Source: Sisyra terminalis
Taxonomy: Eukaryota > Arthropoda > Insecta > Neuroptera > Sisyridae
Direction: 5' to 3'
Assembly: GCA_958496175.1 (NCBI GenBank)
Contig: OY292276.1
Span: forward strand, 59,409,080-59,473,079
Length of the DNA stretch: 64,000 nucleotides
Shown here: positions 50,901-63,300 of the stretch, piece after piece
Numbering within the stretch: the stretch's first letter is position 1
Layout: each line of letters opens with the position of its first letter
Program-made: the position numbers and the translations under genes
Notes under the pieces: generated by a model
The model's database searches: none
Told to the model about the DNA's origin: nothing
The model's input: only the letters and a program-made list of their open reading frames with translations

Positions 50901-53687
50901 CTTTTTGTCTCGAAATCGAAAAAGATTGTTATATCATCGTTCTATACATCGTTACGAACCCGAAACTGCCTTTGGTTCGAAAATCATCCCTTATATAACG
51001 ATGGTACATGCAATTGTTGAAGAAGCCACATTCGTCTCTCCCTCTTAGTGGGAAGTGTTCATCCCTCAAACTGCCTGTTCATCCCTTAAACGTGGTTTGT
51101 TTGGGGAAAAATTTGCACAGCATGTACAGTAGGACTTATACTTTCGATTGGCACCCTAAAAAAGAAATTTTCAAATTTGACCGTTTTCGAGAAAAATCAA
51201 CGATGGTTAACCCACGGTTTTTTTTGGCGAAAAATCTTTTTGTCTCGAAATCGAAAAAGATTGTTATATCATCGTTCTATACATCGTTACGAACCCGAAA
51301 CTGCCTTTGGTTCGAAAATCATCCCTTATATAACGATGGTACATGCAATTGTTGAAGAAGCCACATTCGTCTCTCCCTCTTAGTGGGAAGTGTTCATCCC
51401 TCAAACTGCCTGTTCATCCCTTAAACGTGGTTTGTTTGGGGAAAAATTTGCACAGCATGTACAGTAGGACTTATACTTTCGATTGGCACCCTAAAAAAGA
51501 AATTTTCAAATTTGACCGTTTTCGAGAAAAATCAACGATGGTTAACCCACGGTTTTTTTTGGCGAAAAATCTTTTTGTCTCGAAATCGAAAAAGATTGTT
51601 ATATCATCGTTCTATACATCGTTACGAACCCGAAACTGCCTTTGGTTCGAAAATCATCCCTTATATAACGATGGTACATGCAATTGTTGAAGAAGCCACA
51701 TTCGTCTCTCCCTCTTAGTGGGAAGTGTTCATCCCTCAAACTGCCTGTTCATCCCTTAAACGTGGTTTGTTTGGGGAAAAATTTGCACAGCATGTACAGT
51801 AGGACTTATACTTTCGATTGGCACCCTAAAAAAGAAATTTTCAAATTTGACCGTTTTCGAGAAAAATCAACGATGGTTAACCCACGGTTTTTTTTGGCGA
51901 AAAATCTTTTTGTCTCGAAATCGAAAAAGATTGTTATATCATCGTTCTATACATCGTTACGAACCCGAAACTGCCTTTGGTTCGAAAATCATCCCTTATA
52001 TAACGATGGTACATGCAATTGTTGAAGAAGCCACATTCGTCTCTCCCTCTTAGTGGGAAGTGTTCATCCCTCAAACTGCCTGTTCATCCCTTAAACGTGG
52101 TTTGTTTGGGGAAAAATTTGCACAGCATGTACAGTAGGACTTATACTTTCGATTGGCACCCTAAAAAAGAAATTTTCAAATTTGACCGTTTTCGAGAAAA
52201 ATCAACGATGGTTAACCCACGGTTTTTTTTGGCGAAAAATCTTTTTGTCTCGAAATCGAAAAAGATTGTTATATCATCGTTCTATACATCGTTACGAACC
52301 CGAAACTGCCTTTGGTTCGAAAATCATCCCTTATATAACGATGGTACATGCAATTGTTGAAGAAGCCACATTCGTCTCTCCCTCTTAGTGGGAAGTGTTC
52401 ATCCCTCAAACTGCCTGTTCATCCCTTAAACGTGGTTTGTTTGGGGAAAAATTTGCACAGCATGTACAGTAGGACTTATACTTTCGATTGGCACCCTAAA
52501 AAAGAAATTTTCAAATTTGACCGTTTTCGAGAAAAATCAACGATGGTTAACCCACGGTTTTTTTTGGCGAAAAATCTTTTTGTCTCGAAATCGAAAAAGA
52601 TTGTTATATCATCGTTCTATACATCGTTACGAACCCGAAACTGCCTTTGGTTCGAAAATCATCCCTTATATAACGATGGTACATGCAATTGTTGAAGAAG
52701 CCACATTCGTCTCTCCCTCTTAGTGGGAAGTGTTCATCCCTCAAACTGCCTGTTCATCCCTTAAACGTGGTTTGTTTGGGGAAAAATTTGCACAGCATGT
52801 ACAGTAGGACTTATACTTTCGATTGGCACCCTAAAAAAGAAATTTTCAAATTTGACCGTTTTCGAGAAAAATCAACGATGGTTAACCCACGGTTTTTTTT
52901 GGCGAAAAATCTTTTTGTCTCGAAATCGAAAAAGATTGTTATATCATCGTTCTATACATCGTTACGAACCCGAAACTGCCTTTGGTTCGAAAATCATCCC
53001 TTATATAACGATGGTACATGCAATTGTTGAAGAAGCCACATTCGTCTCTCCCTCTTAGTGGGAAGTGTTCATCCCTCAAACTGCCTGTTCATCCCTTAAA
53101 CGTGGTTTGTTTGGGGAAAAATTTGCACAGCATGTACAGTAGGACTTATACTTTCGATTGGCACCCTAAAAAAGAAATTTTCAAATTTGACCGTTTTCGA
53201 GAAAAATCAACGATGGTTAACCCACGGTTTTTTTTGGCGAAAAATCTTTTTGTCTCGAAATCGAAAAAGATTGTTATATCATCGTTCTATACATCGTTAC
53301 GAACCCGAAACTGCCTTTGGTTCGAAAATCATCCCTTATATAACGATGGTACATGCAATTGTTGAAGAAGCCACATTCGTCTCTCCCTCTTAGTGGGAAG
53401 TGTTCATCCCTCAAACTGCCTGTTCATCCCTTAAACGTGGTTTGTTTGGGGAAAAATTTGCACAGCATGTACAGTAGGACTTATACTTTCGATTGGCACC
53501 CTAAAAAAGAAATTTTCAAATTTGACCGTTTTCGAGAAAAATCAACGATGGTTAACCCACGGTTTTTTTTGGCGAAAAATCTTTTTGTCTCGAAATCGAA
53601 AAAGATTGTTATATCATCGTTCTATACATCGTTACGAACCCGAAACTGCCTTTGGTTCGAAAATCATCCCTTATATAACGATGGTAC
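47993..53687 (+). repeat. second block of seventeen uniform monomers
   Basis: Again 5695 bp with no difference noticed, the same length as the uniform block at 34592-40286. Because both are pure consensus, a copy relation between them cannot be tested from markers. Confidence 0.8.
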
Positions 53688-54021
53688 ATGCAATTGTTGA
53701 AGAAGCCACATTCGTCTCTCCCTCTTAGTGGGAAGTGTTCATCCCTTACACGGCCTGTTCATCCCTTTAACGTGGTTTGTTTGGGGAAAAATTTGCACAG
53801 CATGTACAGAGGGACTTATACTTTCGTTTGGCATCCTAAAAAAAAAATTTTTTATTTGACCATTTTCGTGAAAAATCAACGATGGTTAACCCACGGTTTT
53901 TTTTGGCGAAAAATCTTTTCGTCTCGAAATCGAAAAAGATTGTTATATCATCGTTCTATACATCGTTACGAACCCGAAACTGCCTTTGGTTCGAAAATCA
54001 TCCCTTATATAACGATGGTAC
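53688..54021 (+). repeat. type B monomer, 334 bp
   Basis: It has the type B substitutions from 53747 to 53920. The A/T run is ten A then six T, one T shorter than at 13151, which makes the unit 334 bp. Confidence 0.9.
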
Positions 54022-54691
54022 ATGCAATTGTTGAAGAAGCCACATTCGTCTCTCCCTCTTAGTGGGAAGTGTTCATCCCTCAAACTGCCTGTTCATCCCT
54101 TAAACGTGGTTTGTTTGGGGAAAAATTTGCACAGCATGTACAGTAGGACTTATACTTTCGATTGGCACCCTAAAAAAGAAATTTTCAAATTTGACCGTTT
54201 TCGAGAAAAATCAACGATGGTTAACCCACGGTTTTTTTTGGCGAAAAATCTTTTTGTCTCGAAATCGAAAAAGATTGTTATATCATCGTTCTATACATCG
54301 TTACGAACCCGAAACTGCCTTTGGTTCGAAAATCATCCCTTATATAACGATGGTACATGCAATTGTTGAAGAAGCCACATTCGTCTCTCCCTCTTAGTGG
54401 GAAGTGTTCATCCCTCAAACTGCCTGTTCATCCCTTAAACGTGGTTTGTTTGGGGAAAAATTTGCACAGCATGTACAGTAGGACTTATACTTTCGATTGG
54501 CACCCTAAAAAAGAAATTTTCAAATTTGACCGTTTTCGAGAAAAATCAACGATGGTTAACCCACGGTTTTTTTTGGCGAAAAATCTTTTTGTCTCGAAAT
54601 CGAAAAAGATTGTTATATCATCGTTCTATACATCGTTACGAACCCGAAACTGCCTTTGGTTCGAAAATCATCCCTTATATAACGATGGTAC

Positions 54692-55026
54692 ATGCAATTG
54701 TTGAAGAAGCCACATTCGTCTCTCCCTCTTAGTGGGAAGTGTTCATCCCTTACACGGCCTGTTCATCCCTTTAACGTGGTTTGTTTGGGGAAAAATTTGC
54801 ACAGCATGTACAGAGGGACTTATACTTTCGTTTGGCATCCTAAAAAAAAAAATTTTTTATTTGACCATTTTCGTGAAAAATCAACGATGGTTAACCCACG
54901 GTTTTTTTTGGCGAAAAATCTTTTCGTCTCGAAATCGAAAAAGATTGTTATATCATCGTTCTATACATCGTTACGAACCCGAAACTGCCTTTGGTTCGAA
55001 AATCATCCCTTATATAACGATGGTAC
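54692..55026 (+). repeat. type B monomer with eleven-A run
   Basis: It has the full type B pattern from 54751 to 54925. The run is eleven A then six T, so the length returns to 335. The three complete type B units thus all differ in their homopolymers. Confidence 0.9.
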
Positions 55027-55361
55027 ATGCAATTGTTGAAGAAGCCACATTCGTCTCTCCCTCTTAGTGGGAAGTGTTCATCCCTCAAACTGCCTGTTCA
55101 TCCCTTAAACGTGGTTTGTTTGGGGAAAAATTTGCACAGCATGTACAGTAGGACTTATACTTTCGATTGGCACCCTAAAAAAGAAATTTTCAAATTTGAC
55201 CGTTTTCGAGAAAAATCAACGATGGTTAACCCACGGTTTTTTTTGGCGAAAAATCTTTTTGTCTCGAAATCGAAAAAGATTGTTATATCATCGTTCTATA
55301 CATCGTTACGAACCCGAAACTGCCTTTGGTTCGAAAATCATCCCTTATATAACGATGGTAC

Positions 55362-55696
55362 ATGCAATTGTTGAAGAAGCCACATTCGTCTCTCCCTCTT
55401 AGTGGGAAGTGTTCATCCCTTACACGGCCTGTTCATCCCTTTAACGTGGTTTGTTTGGGGAAAAATTTGCACAGCATGTACAGTAGGACTTATACTTTCG
55501 ATTGGCACCCTAAAAAAGAAATTTTCAAATTTGACCGTTTTCGAGAAAAATCAACGATGGTTAACCCACGGTTTTTTTTGGCGAAAAATCTTTTTGTCTC
55601 GAAATCGAAAAAGATTGTTATATCATCGTTCTATACATCGTTACGAACCCGAAACTGCCTTTGGTTCGAAAATCATCCCTTATATAACGATGGTAC
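55362..55696 (+). repeat. partial type B monomer, left four changes only
   Basis: It carries only the leftmost four type B substitutions, spanning 55421-55442 (TTACACGG and CCCTTTAACG). AGTAGG and everything after it is consensus. It reads as a short conversion tract or crossover product. Confidence 0.9.
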
Positions 55697-57036
55697 ATGC
55701 AATTGTTGAAGAAGCCACATTCGTCTCTCCCTCTTAGTGGGAAGTGTTCATCCCTCAAACTGCCTGTTCATCCCTTAAACGTGGTTTGTTTGGGGAAAAA
55801 TTTGCACAGCATGTACAGTAGGACTTATACTTTCGATTGGCACCCTAAAAAAGAAATTTTCAAATTTGACCGTTTTCGAGAAAAATCAACGATGGTTAAC
55901 CCACGGTTTTTTTTGGCGAAAAATCTTTTTGTCTCGAAATCGAAAAAGATTGTTATATCATCGTTCTATACATCGTTACGAACCCGAAACTGCCTTTGGT
56001 TCGAAAATCATCCCTTATATAACGATGGTACATGCAATTGTTGAAGAAGCCACATTCGTCTCTCCCTCTTAGTGGGAAGTGTTCATCCCTCAAACTGCCT
56101 GTTCATCCCTTAAACGTGGTTTGTTTGGGGAAAAATTTGCACAGCATGTACAGTAGGACTTATACTTTCGATTGGCACCCTAAAAAAGAAATTTTCAAAT
56201 TTGACCGTTTTCGAGAAAAATCAACGATGGTTAACCCACGGTTTTTTTTGGCGAAAAATCTTTTTGTCTCGAAATCGAAAAAGATTGTTATATCATCGTT
56301 CTATACATCGTTACGAACCCGAAACTGCCTTTGGTTCGAAAATCATCCCTTATATAACGATGGTACATGCAATTGTTGAAGAAGCCACATTCGTCTCTCC
56401 CTCTTAGTGGGAAGTGTTCATCCCTCAAACTGCCTGTTCATCCCTTAAACGTGGTTTGTTTGGGGAAAAATTTGCACAGCATGTACAGTAGGACTTATAC
56501 TTTCGATTGGCACCCTAAAAAAGAAATTTTCAAATTTGACCGTTTTCGAGAAAAATCAACGATGGTTAACCCACGGTTTTTTTTGGCGAAAAATCTTTTT
56601 GTCTCGAAATCGAAAAAGATTGTTATATCATCGTTCTATACATCGTTACGAACCCGAAACTGCCTTTGGTTCGAAAATCATCCCTTATATAACGATGGTA
56701 CATGCAATTGTTGAAGAAGCCACATTCGTCTCTCCCTCTTAGTGGGAAGTGTTCATCCCTCAAACTGCCTGTTCATCCCTTAAACGTGGTTTGTTTGGGG
56801 AAAAATTTGCACAGCATGTACAGTAGGACTTATACTTTCGATTGGCACCCTAAAAAAGAAATTTTCAAATTTGACCGTTTTCGAGAAAAATCAACGATGG
56901 TTAACCCACGGTTTTTTTTGGCGAAAAATCTTTTTGTCTCGAAATCGAAAAAGATTGTTATATCATCGTTCTATACATCGTTACGAACCCGAAACTGCCT
57001 TTGGTTCGAAAATCATCCCTTATATAACGATGGTAC

Positions 57037-57371
57037 ATGCAATTGTTGAAGAAGCCACATTCGTCTCTCCCTCTTAGTGGGAAGTGTTCATCCCTTACAC
57101 GGCCTGTTCATCCCTTTAACGTGGTTTGTTTGGGGAAAAATTTGCACAGCATGTACAGAGGGACTTATACTTTCGATTGGCACCCTAAAAAAGAAATTTT
57201 CAAATTTGACCGTTTTCGAGAAAAATCAACGATGGTTAACCCACGGTTTTTTTTGGCGAAAAATCTTTTTGTCTCGAAATCGAAAAAGATTGTTATATCA
57301 TCGTTCTATACATCGTTACGAACCCGAAACTGCCTTTGGTTCGAAAATCATCCCTTATATAACGATGGTAC
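57037..57371 (+). repeat. partial type B monomer, left six changes
   Basis: It carries the type B substitutions from 57096 through AGAGGG at 57159-57160, then consensus. The tract is longer than that at 55362 and shares its left edge, giving a nested series of tract lengths. Confidence 0.9.
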
Positions 57372-60300
57372 ATGCAATTGTTGAAGAAGCCACATTCGTC
57401 TCTCCCTCTTAGTGGGAAGTGTTCATCCCTCAAACTGCCTGTTCATCCCTTAAACGTGGTTTGTTTGGGGAAAAATTTGCACAGCATGTACAGTAGGACT
57501 TATACTTTCGATTGGCACCCTAAAAAAGAAATTTTCAAATTTGACCGTTTTCGAGAAAAATCAACGATGGTTAACCCACGGTTTTTTTTGGCGAAAAATC
57601 TTTTTGTCTCGAAATCGAAAAAGATTGTTATATCATCGTTCTATACATCGTTACGAACCCGAAACTGCCTTTGGTTCGAAAATCATCCCTTATATAACGA
57701 TGGTACATGCAATTGTTGAAGAAGCCACATTCGTCTCTCCCTCTTAGTGGGAAGTGTTCATCCCTCAAACTGCCTGTTCATCCCTTAAACGTGGTTTGTT
57801 TGGGGAAAAATTTGCACAGCATGTACAGTAGGACTTATACTTTCGATTGGCACCCTAAAAAAGAAATTTTCAAATTTGACCGTTTTCGAGAAAAATCAAC
57901 GATGGTTAACCCACGGTTTTTTTTGGCGAAAAATCTTTTTGTCTCGAAATCGAAAAAGATTGTTATATCATCGTTCTATACATCGTTACGAACCCGAAAC
58001 TGCCTTTGGTTCGAAAATCATCCCTTATATAACGATGGTACATGCAATTGTTGAAGAAGCCACATTCGTCTCTCCCTCTTAGTGGGAAGTGTTCATCCCT
58101 CAAACTGCCTGTTCATCCCTTAAACGTGGTTTGTTTGGGGAAAAATTTGCACAGCATGTACAGTAGGACTTATACTTTCGATTGGCACCCTAAAAAAGAA
58201 ATTTTCAAATTTGACCGTTTTCGAGAAAAATCAACGATGGTTAACCCACGGTTTTTTTTGGCGAAAAATCTTTTTGTCTCGAAATCGAAAAAGATTGTTA
58301 TATCATCGTTCTATACATCGTTACGAACCCGAAACTGCCTTTGGTTCGAAAATCATCCCTTATATAACGATGGTACATGCAATTGTTGAAGAAGCCACAT
58401 TCGTCTCTCCCTCTTAGTGGGAAGTGTTCATCCCTCAAACTGCCTGTTCATCCCTTAAACGTGGTTTGTTTGGGGAAAAATTTGCACAGCATGTACAGTA
58501 GGACTTATACTTTCGATTGGCACCCTAAAAAAGAAATTTTCAAATTTGACCGTTTTCGAGAAAAATCAACGATGGTTAACCCACGGTTTTTTTTGGCGAA
58601 AAATCTTTTTGTCTCGAAATCGAAAAAGATTGTTATATCATCGTTCTATACATCGTTACGAACCCGAAACTGCCTTTGGTTCGAAAATCATCCCTTATAT
58701 AACGATGGTACATGCAATTGTTGAAGAAGCCACATTCGTCTCTCCCTCTTAGTGGGAAGTGTTCATCCCTCAAACTGCCTGTTCATCCCTTAAACGTGGT
58801 TTGTTTGGGGAAAAATTTGCACAGCATGTACAGTAGGACTTATACTTTCGATTGGCACCCTAAAAAAGAAATTTTCAAATTTGACCGTTTTCGAGAAAAA
58901 TCAACGATGGTTAACCCACGGTTTTTTTTGGCGAAAAATCTTTTTGTCTCGAAATCGAAAAAGATTGTTATATCATCGTTCTATACATCGTTACGAACCC
59001 GAAACTGCCTTTGGTTCGAAAATCATCCCTTATATAACGATGGTACATGCAATTGTTGAAGAAGCCACATTCGTCTCTCCCTCTTAGTGGGAAGTGTTCA
59101 TCCCTCAAACTGCCTGTTCATCCCTTAAACGTGGTTTGTTTGGGGAAAAATTTGCACAGCATGTACAGTAGGACTTATACTTTCGATTGGCACCCTAAAA
59201 AAGAAATTTTCAAATTTGACCGTTTTCGAGAAAAATCAACGATGGTTAACCCACGGTTTTTTTTGGCGAAAAATCTTTTTGTCTCGAAATCGAAAAAGAT
59301 TGTTATATCATCGTTCTATACATCGTTACGAACCCGAAACTGCCTTTGGTTCGAAAATCATCCCTTATATAACGATGGTACATGCAATTGTTGAAGAAGC
59401 CACATTCGTCTCTCCCTCTTAGTGGGAAGTGTTCATCCCTCAAACTGCCTGTTCATCCCTTAAACGTGGTTTGTTTGGGGAAAAATTTGCACAGCATGTA
59501 CAGTAGGACTTATACTTTCGATTGGCACCCTAAAAAAGAAATTTTCAAATTTGACCGTTTTCGAGAAAAATCAACGATGGTTAACCCACGGTTTTTTTTG
59601 GCGAAAAATCTTTTTGTCTCGAAATCGAAAAAGATTGTTATATCATCGTTCTATACATCGTTACGAACCCGAAACTGCCTTTGGTTCGAAAATCATCCCT
59701 TATATAACGATGGTACATGCAATTGTTGAAGAAGCCACATTCGTCTCTCCCTCTTAGTGGGAAGTGTTCATCCCTCAAACTGCCTGTTCATCCCTTAAAC
59801 GTGGTTTGTTTGGGGAAAAATTTGCACAGCATGTACAGTAGGACTTATACTTTCGATTGGCACCCTAAAAAAGAAATTTTCAAATTTGACCGTTTTCGAG
59901 AAAAATCAACGATGGTTAACCCACGGTTTTTTTTGGCGAAAAATCTTTTTGTCTCGAAATCGAAAAAGATTGTTATATCATCGTTCTATACATCGTTACG
60001 AACCCGAAACTGCCTTTGGTTCGAAAATCATCCCTTATATAACGATGGTACATGCAATTGTTGAAGAAGCCACATTCGTCTCTCCCTCTTAGTGGGAAGT
60101 GTTCATCCCTCAAACTGCCTGTTCATCCCTTAAACGTGGTTTGTTTGGGGAAAAATTTGCACAGCATGTACAGTAGGACTTATACTTTCGATTGGCACCC
60201 TAAAAAAGAAATTTTCAAATTTGACCGTTTTCGAGAAAAATCAACGATGGTTAACCCACGGTTTTTTTTGGCGAAAAATCTTTTTGTCTCGAAATCGAAA

Positions 60301-63300
60301 AAGATTGTTATATCATCGTTCTATACATCGTTACGAACCCGAAACTGCCTTTGGTTCGAAAATCATCCCTTATATAACGATGGTACATGCAATTGTTGAA
60401 GAAGCCACATTCGTCTCTCCCTCTTAGTGGGAAGTGTTCATCCCTCAAACTGCCTGTTCATCCCTTAAACGTGGTTTGTTTGGGGAAAAATTTGCACAGC
60501 ATGTACAGTAGGACTTATACTTTCGATTGGCACCCTAAAAAAGAATTTTCAAATTTGACCGTTTTCGAGAAAAATCAACGATGGTTAACCCACGGTTTTT
60601 TTTGGCGAAAAATCTTTTTGTCTCGAAATCGAAAAAGATTGTTATATCATCGTTCTATACATCGTTACGAACCCGAAACTGCCTTTGGTTCGAAAATCAT
60701 CCCTTATATAACGATGGTACATGCAATTGTTGAAGAAGCCACATTCGTCTCTCCCTCTTAGTGGGAAGTGTTCATCCCTCAAACTGCCTGTTCATCCCTT
60801 AAACGTGGTTTGTTTGGGGAAAAATTTGCACAGCATGTACAGTAGGACTTATACTTTCGATTGGCACCCTAAAAAAGAAATTTTCAAATTTGACCGTTTT
60901 CGAGAAAAATCAACGATGGTTAACCCACGGTTTTTTTTGGCGAAAAATCTTTTTGTCTCGAAATCGAAAAAGATTGTTATATCATCGTTCTATACATCGT
61001 TACGAACCCGAAACTGCCTTTGGTTCGAAAATCATCCCTTATATAACGATGGTACATGCAATTGTTGAAGAAGCCACATTCGTCTCTCCCTCTTAGTGGG
61101 AAGTGTTCATCCCTCAAACTGCCTGTTCATCCCTTAAACGTGGTTTGTTTGGGGAAAAATTTGCACAGCATGTACAGTAGGACTTATACTTTCGATTGGC
61201 ACCCTAAAAAAGAAATTTTCAAATTTGACCGTTTTCGAGAAAAATCAACGATGGTTAACCCACGGTTTTTTTTGGCGAAAAATCTTTTTGTCTCGAAATC
61301 GAAAAAGATTGTTATATCATCGTTCTATACATCGTTACGAACCCGAAACTGCCTTTGGTTCGAAAATCATCCCTTATATAACGATGGTACATGCAATTGT
61401 TGAAGAAGCCACATTCGTCTCTCCCTCTTAGTGGGAAGTGTTCATCCCTCAAACTGCCTGTTCATCCCTTAAACGTGGTTTGTTTGGGGAAAAATTTGCA
61501 CAGCATGTACAGTAGGACTTATACTTTCGATTGGCACCCTAAAAAAGAAATTTTCAAATTTGACCGTTTTCGAGAAAAATCAACGATGGTTAACCCACGG
61601 TTTTTTTTGGCGAAAAATCTTTTTGTCTCGAAATCGAAAAAGATTGTTATATCATCGTTCTATACATCGTTACGAACCCGAAACTGCCTTTGGTTCGAAA
61701 ATCATCCCTTATATAACGATGGTACATGCAATTGTTGAAGAAGCCACATTCGTCTCTCCCTCTTAGTGGGAAGTGTTCATCCCTCAAACTGCCTGTTCAT
61801 CCCTTAAACGTGGTTTGTTTGGGGAAAAATTTGCACAGCATGTACAGTAGGACTTATACTTTCGATTGGCACCCTAAAAAAGAAATTTTCAAATTTGACC
61901 GTTTTCGAGAAAAATCAACGATGGTTAACCCACGGTTTTTTTTGGCGAAAAATCTTTTTGTCTCGAAATCGAAAAAGATTGTTATATCATCGTTCTATAC
62001 ATCGTTACGAACCCGAAACTGCCTTTGGTTCGAAAATCATCCCTTATATAACGATGGTACATGCAATTGTTGAAGAAGCCACATTCGTCTCTCCCTCTTA
62101 GTGGGAAGTGTTCATCCCTCAAACTGCCTGTTCATCCCTTAAACGTGGTTTGTTTGGGGAAAAATTTGCACAGCATGTACAGTAGGACTTATACTTTCGA
62201 TTGGCACCCTAAAAAAGAAATTTTCAAATTTGACCGTTTTCGAGAAAAATCAACGATGGTTAACCCACGGTTTTTTTTGGCGAAAAATCTTTTTGTCTCG
62301 AAATCGAAAAAGATTGTTATATCATCGTTCTATACATCGTTACGAACCCGAAACTGCCTTTGGTTCGAAAATCATCCCTTATATAACGATGGTACATGCA
62401 ATTGTTGAAGAAGCCACATTCGTCTCTCCCTCTTAGTGGGAAGTGTTCATCCCTCAAACTGCCTGTTCATCCCTTAAACGTGGTTTGTTTGGGGAAAAAT
62501 TTGCACAGCATGTACAGTAGGACTTATACTTTCGATTGGCACCCTAAAAAAGAAATTTTCAAATTTGACCGTTTTCGAGAAAAATCAACGATGGTTAACC
62601 CACGGTTTTTTTTGGCGAAAAATCTTTTTGTCTCGAAATCGAAAAAGATTGTTATATCATCGTTCTATACATCGTTACGAACCCGAAACTGCCTTTGGTT
62701 CGAAAATCATCCCTTATATAACGATGGTACATGCAATTGTTGAAGAAGCCACATTCGTCTCTCCCTCTTAGTGGGAAGTGTTCATCCCTCAAACTGCCTG
62801 TTCATCCCTTAAACGTGGTTTGTTTGGGGAAAAATTTGCACAGCATGTACAGTAGGACTTATACTTTCGATTGGCACCCTAAAAAAGAAATTTTCAAATT
62901 TGACCGTTTTCGAGAAAAATCAACGATGGTTAACCCACGGTTTTTTTTGGCGAAAAATCTTTTTGTCTCGAAATCGAAAAAGATTGTTATATCATCGTTC
63001 TATACATCGTTACGAACCCGAAACTGCCTTTGGTTCGAAAATCATCCCTTATATAACGATGGTACATGCAATTGTTGAAGAAGCCACATTCGTCTCTCCC
63101 TCTTAGTGGGAAGTGTTCATCCCTCAAACTGCCTGTTCATCCCTTAAACGTGGTTTGTTTGGGGAAAAATTTGCACAGCATGTACAGTAGGACTTATACT
63201 TTCGATTGGCACCCTAAAAAAGAAATTTTCAAATTTGACCGTTTTCGAGAAAAATCAACGATGGTTAACCCACGGTTTTTTTTGGCGAAAAATCTTTTTG

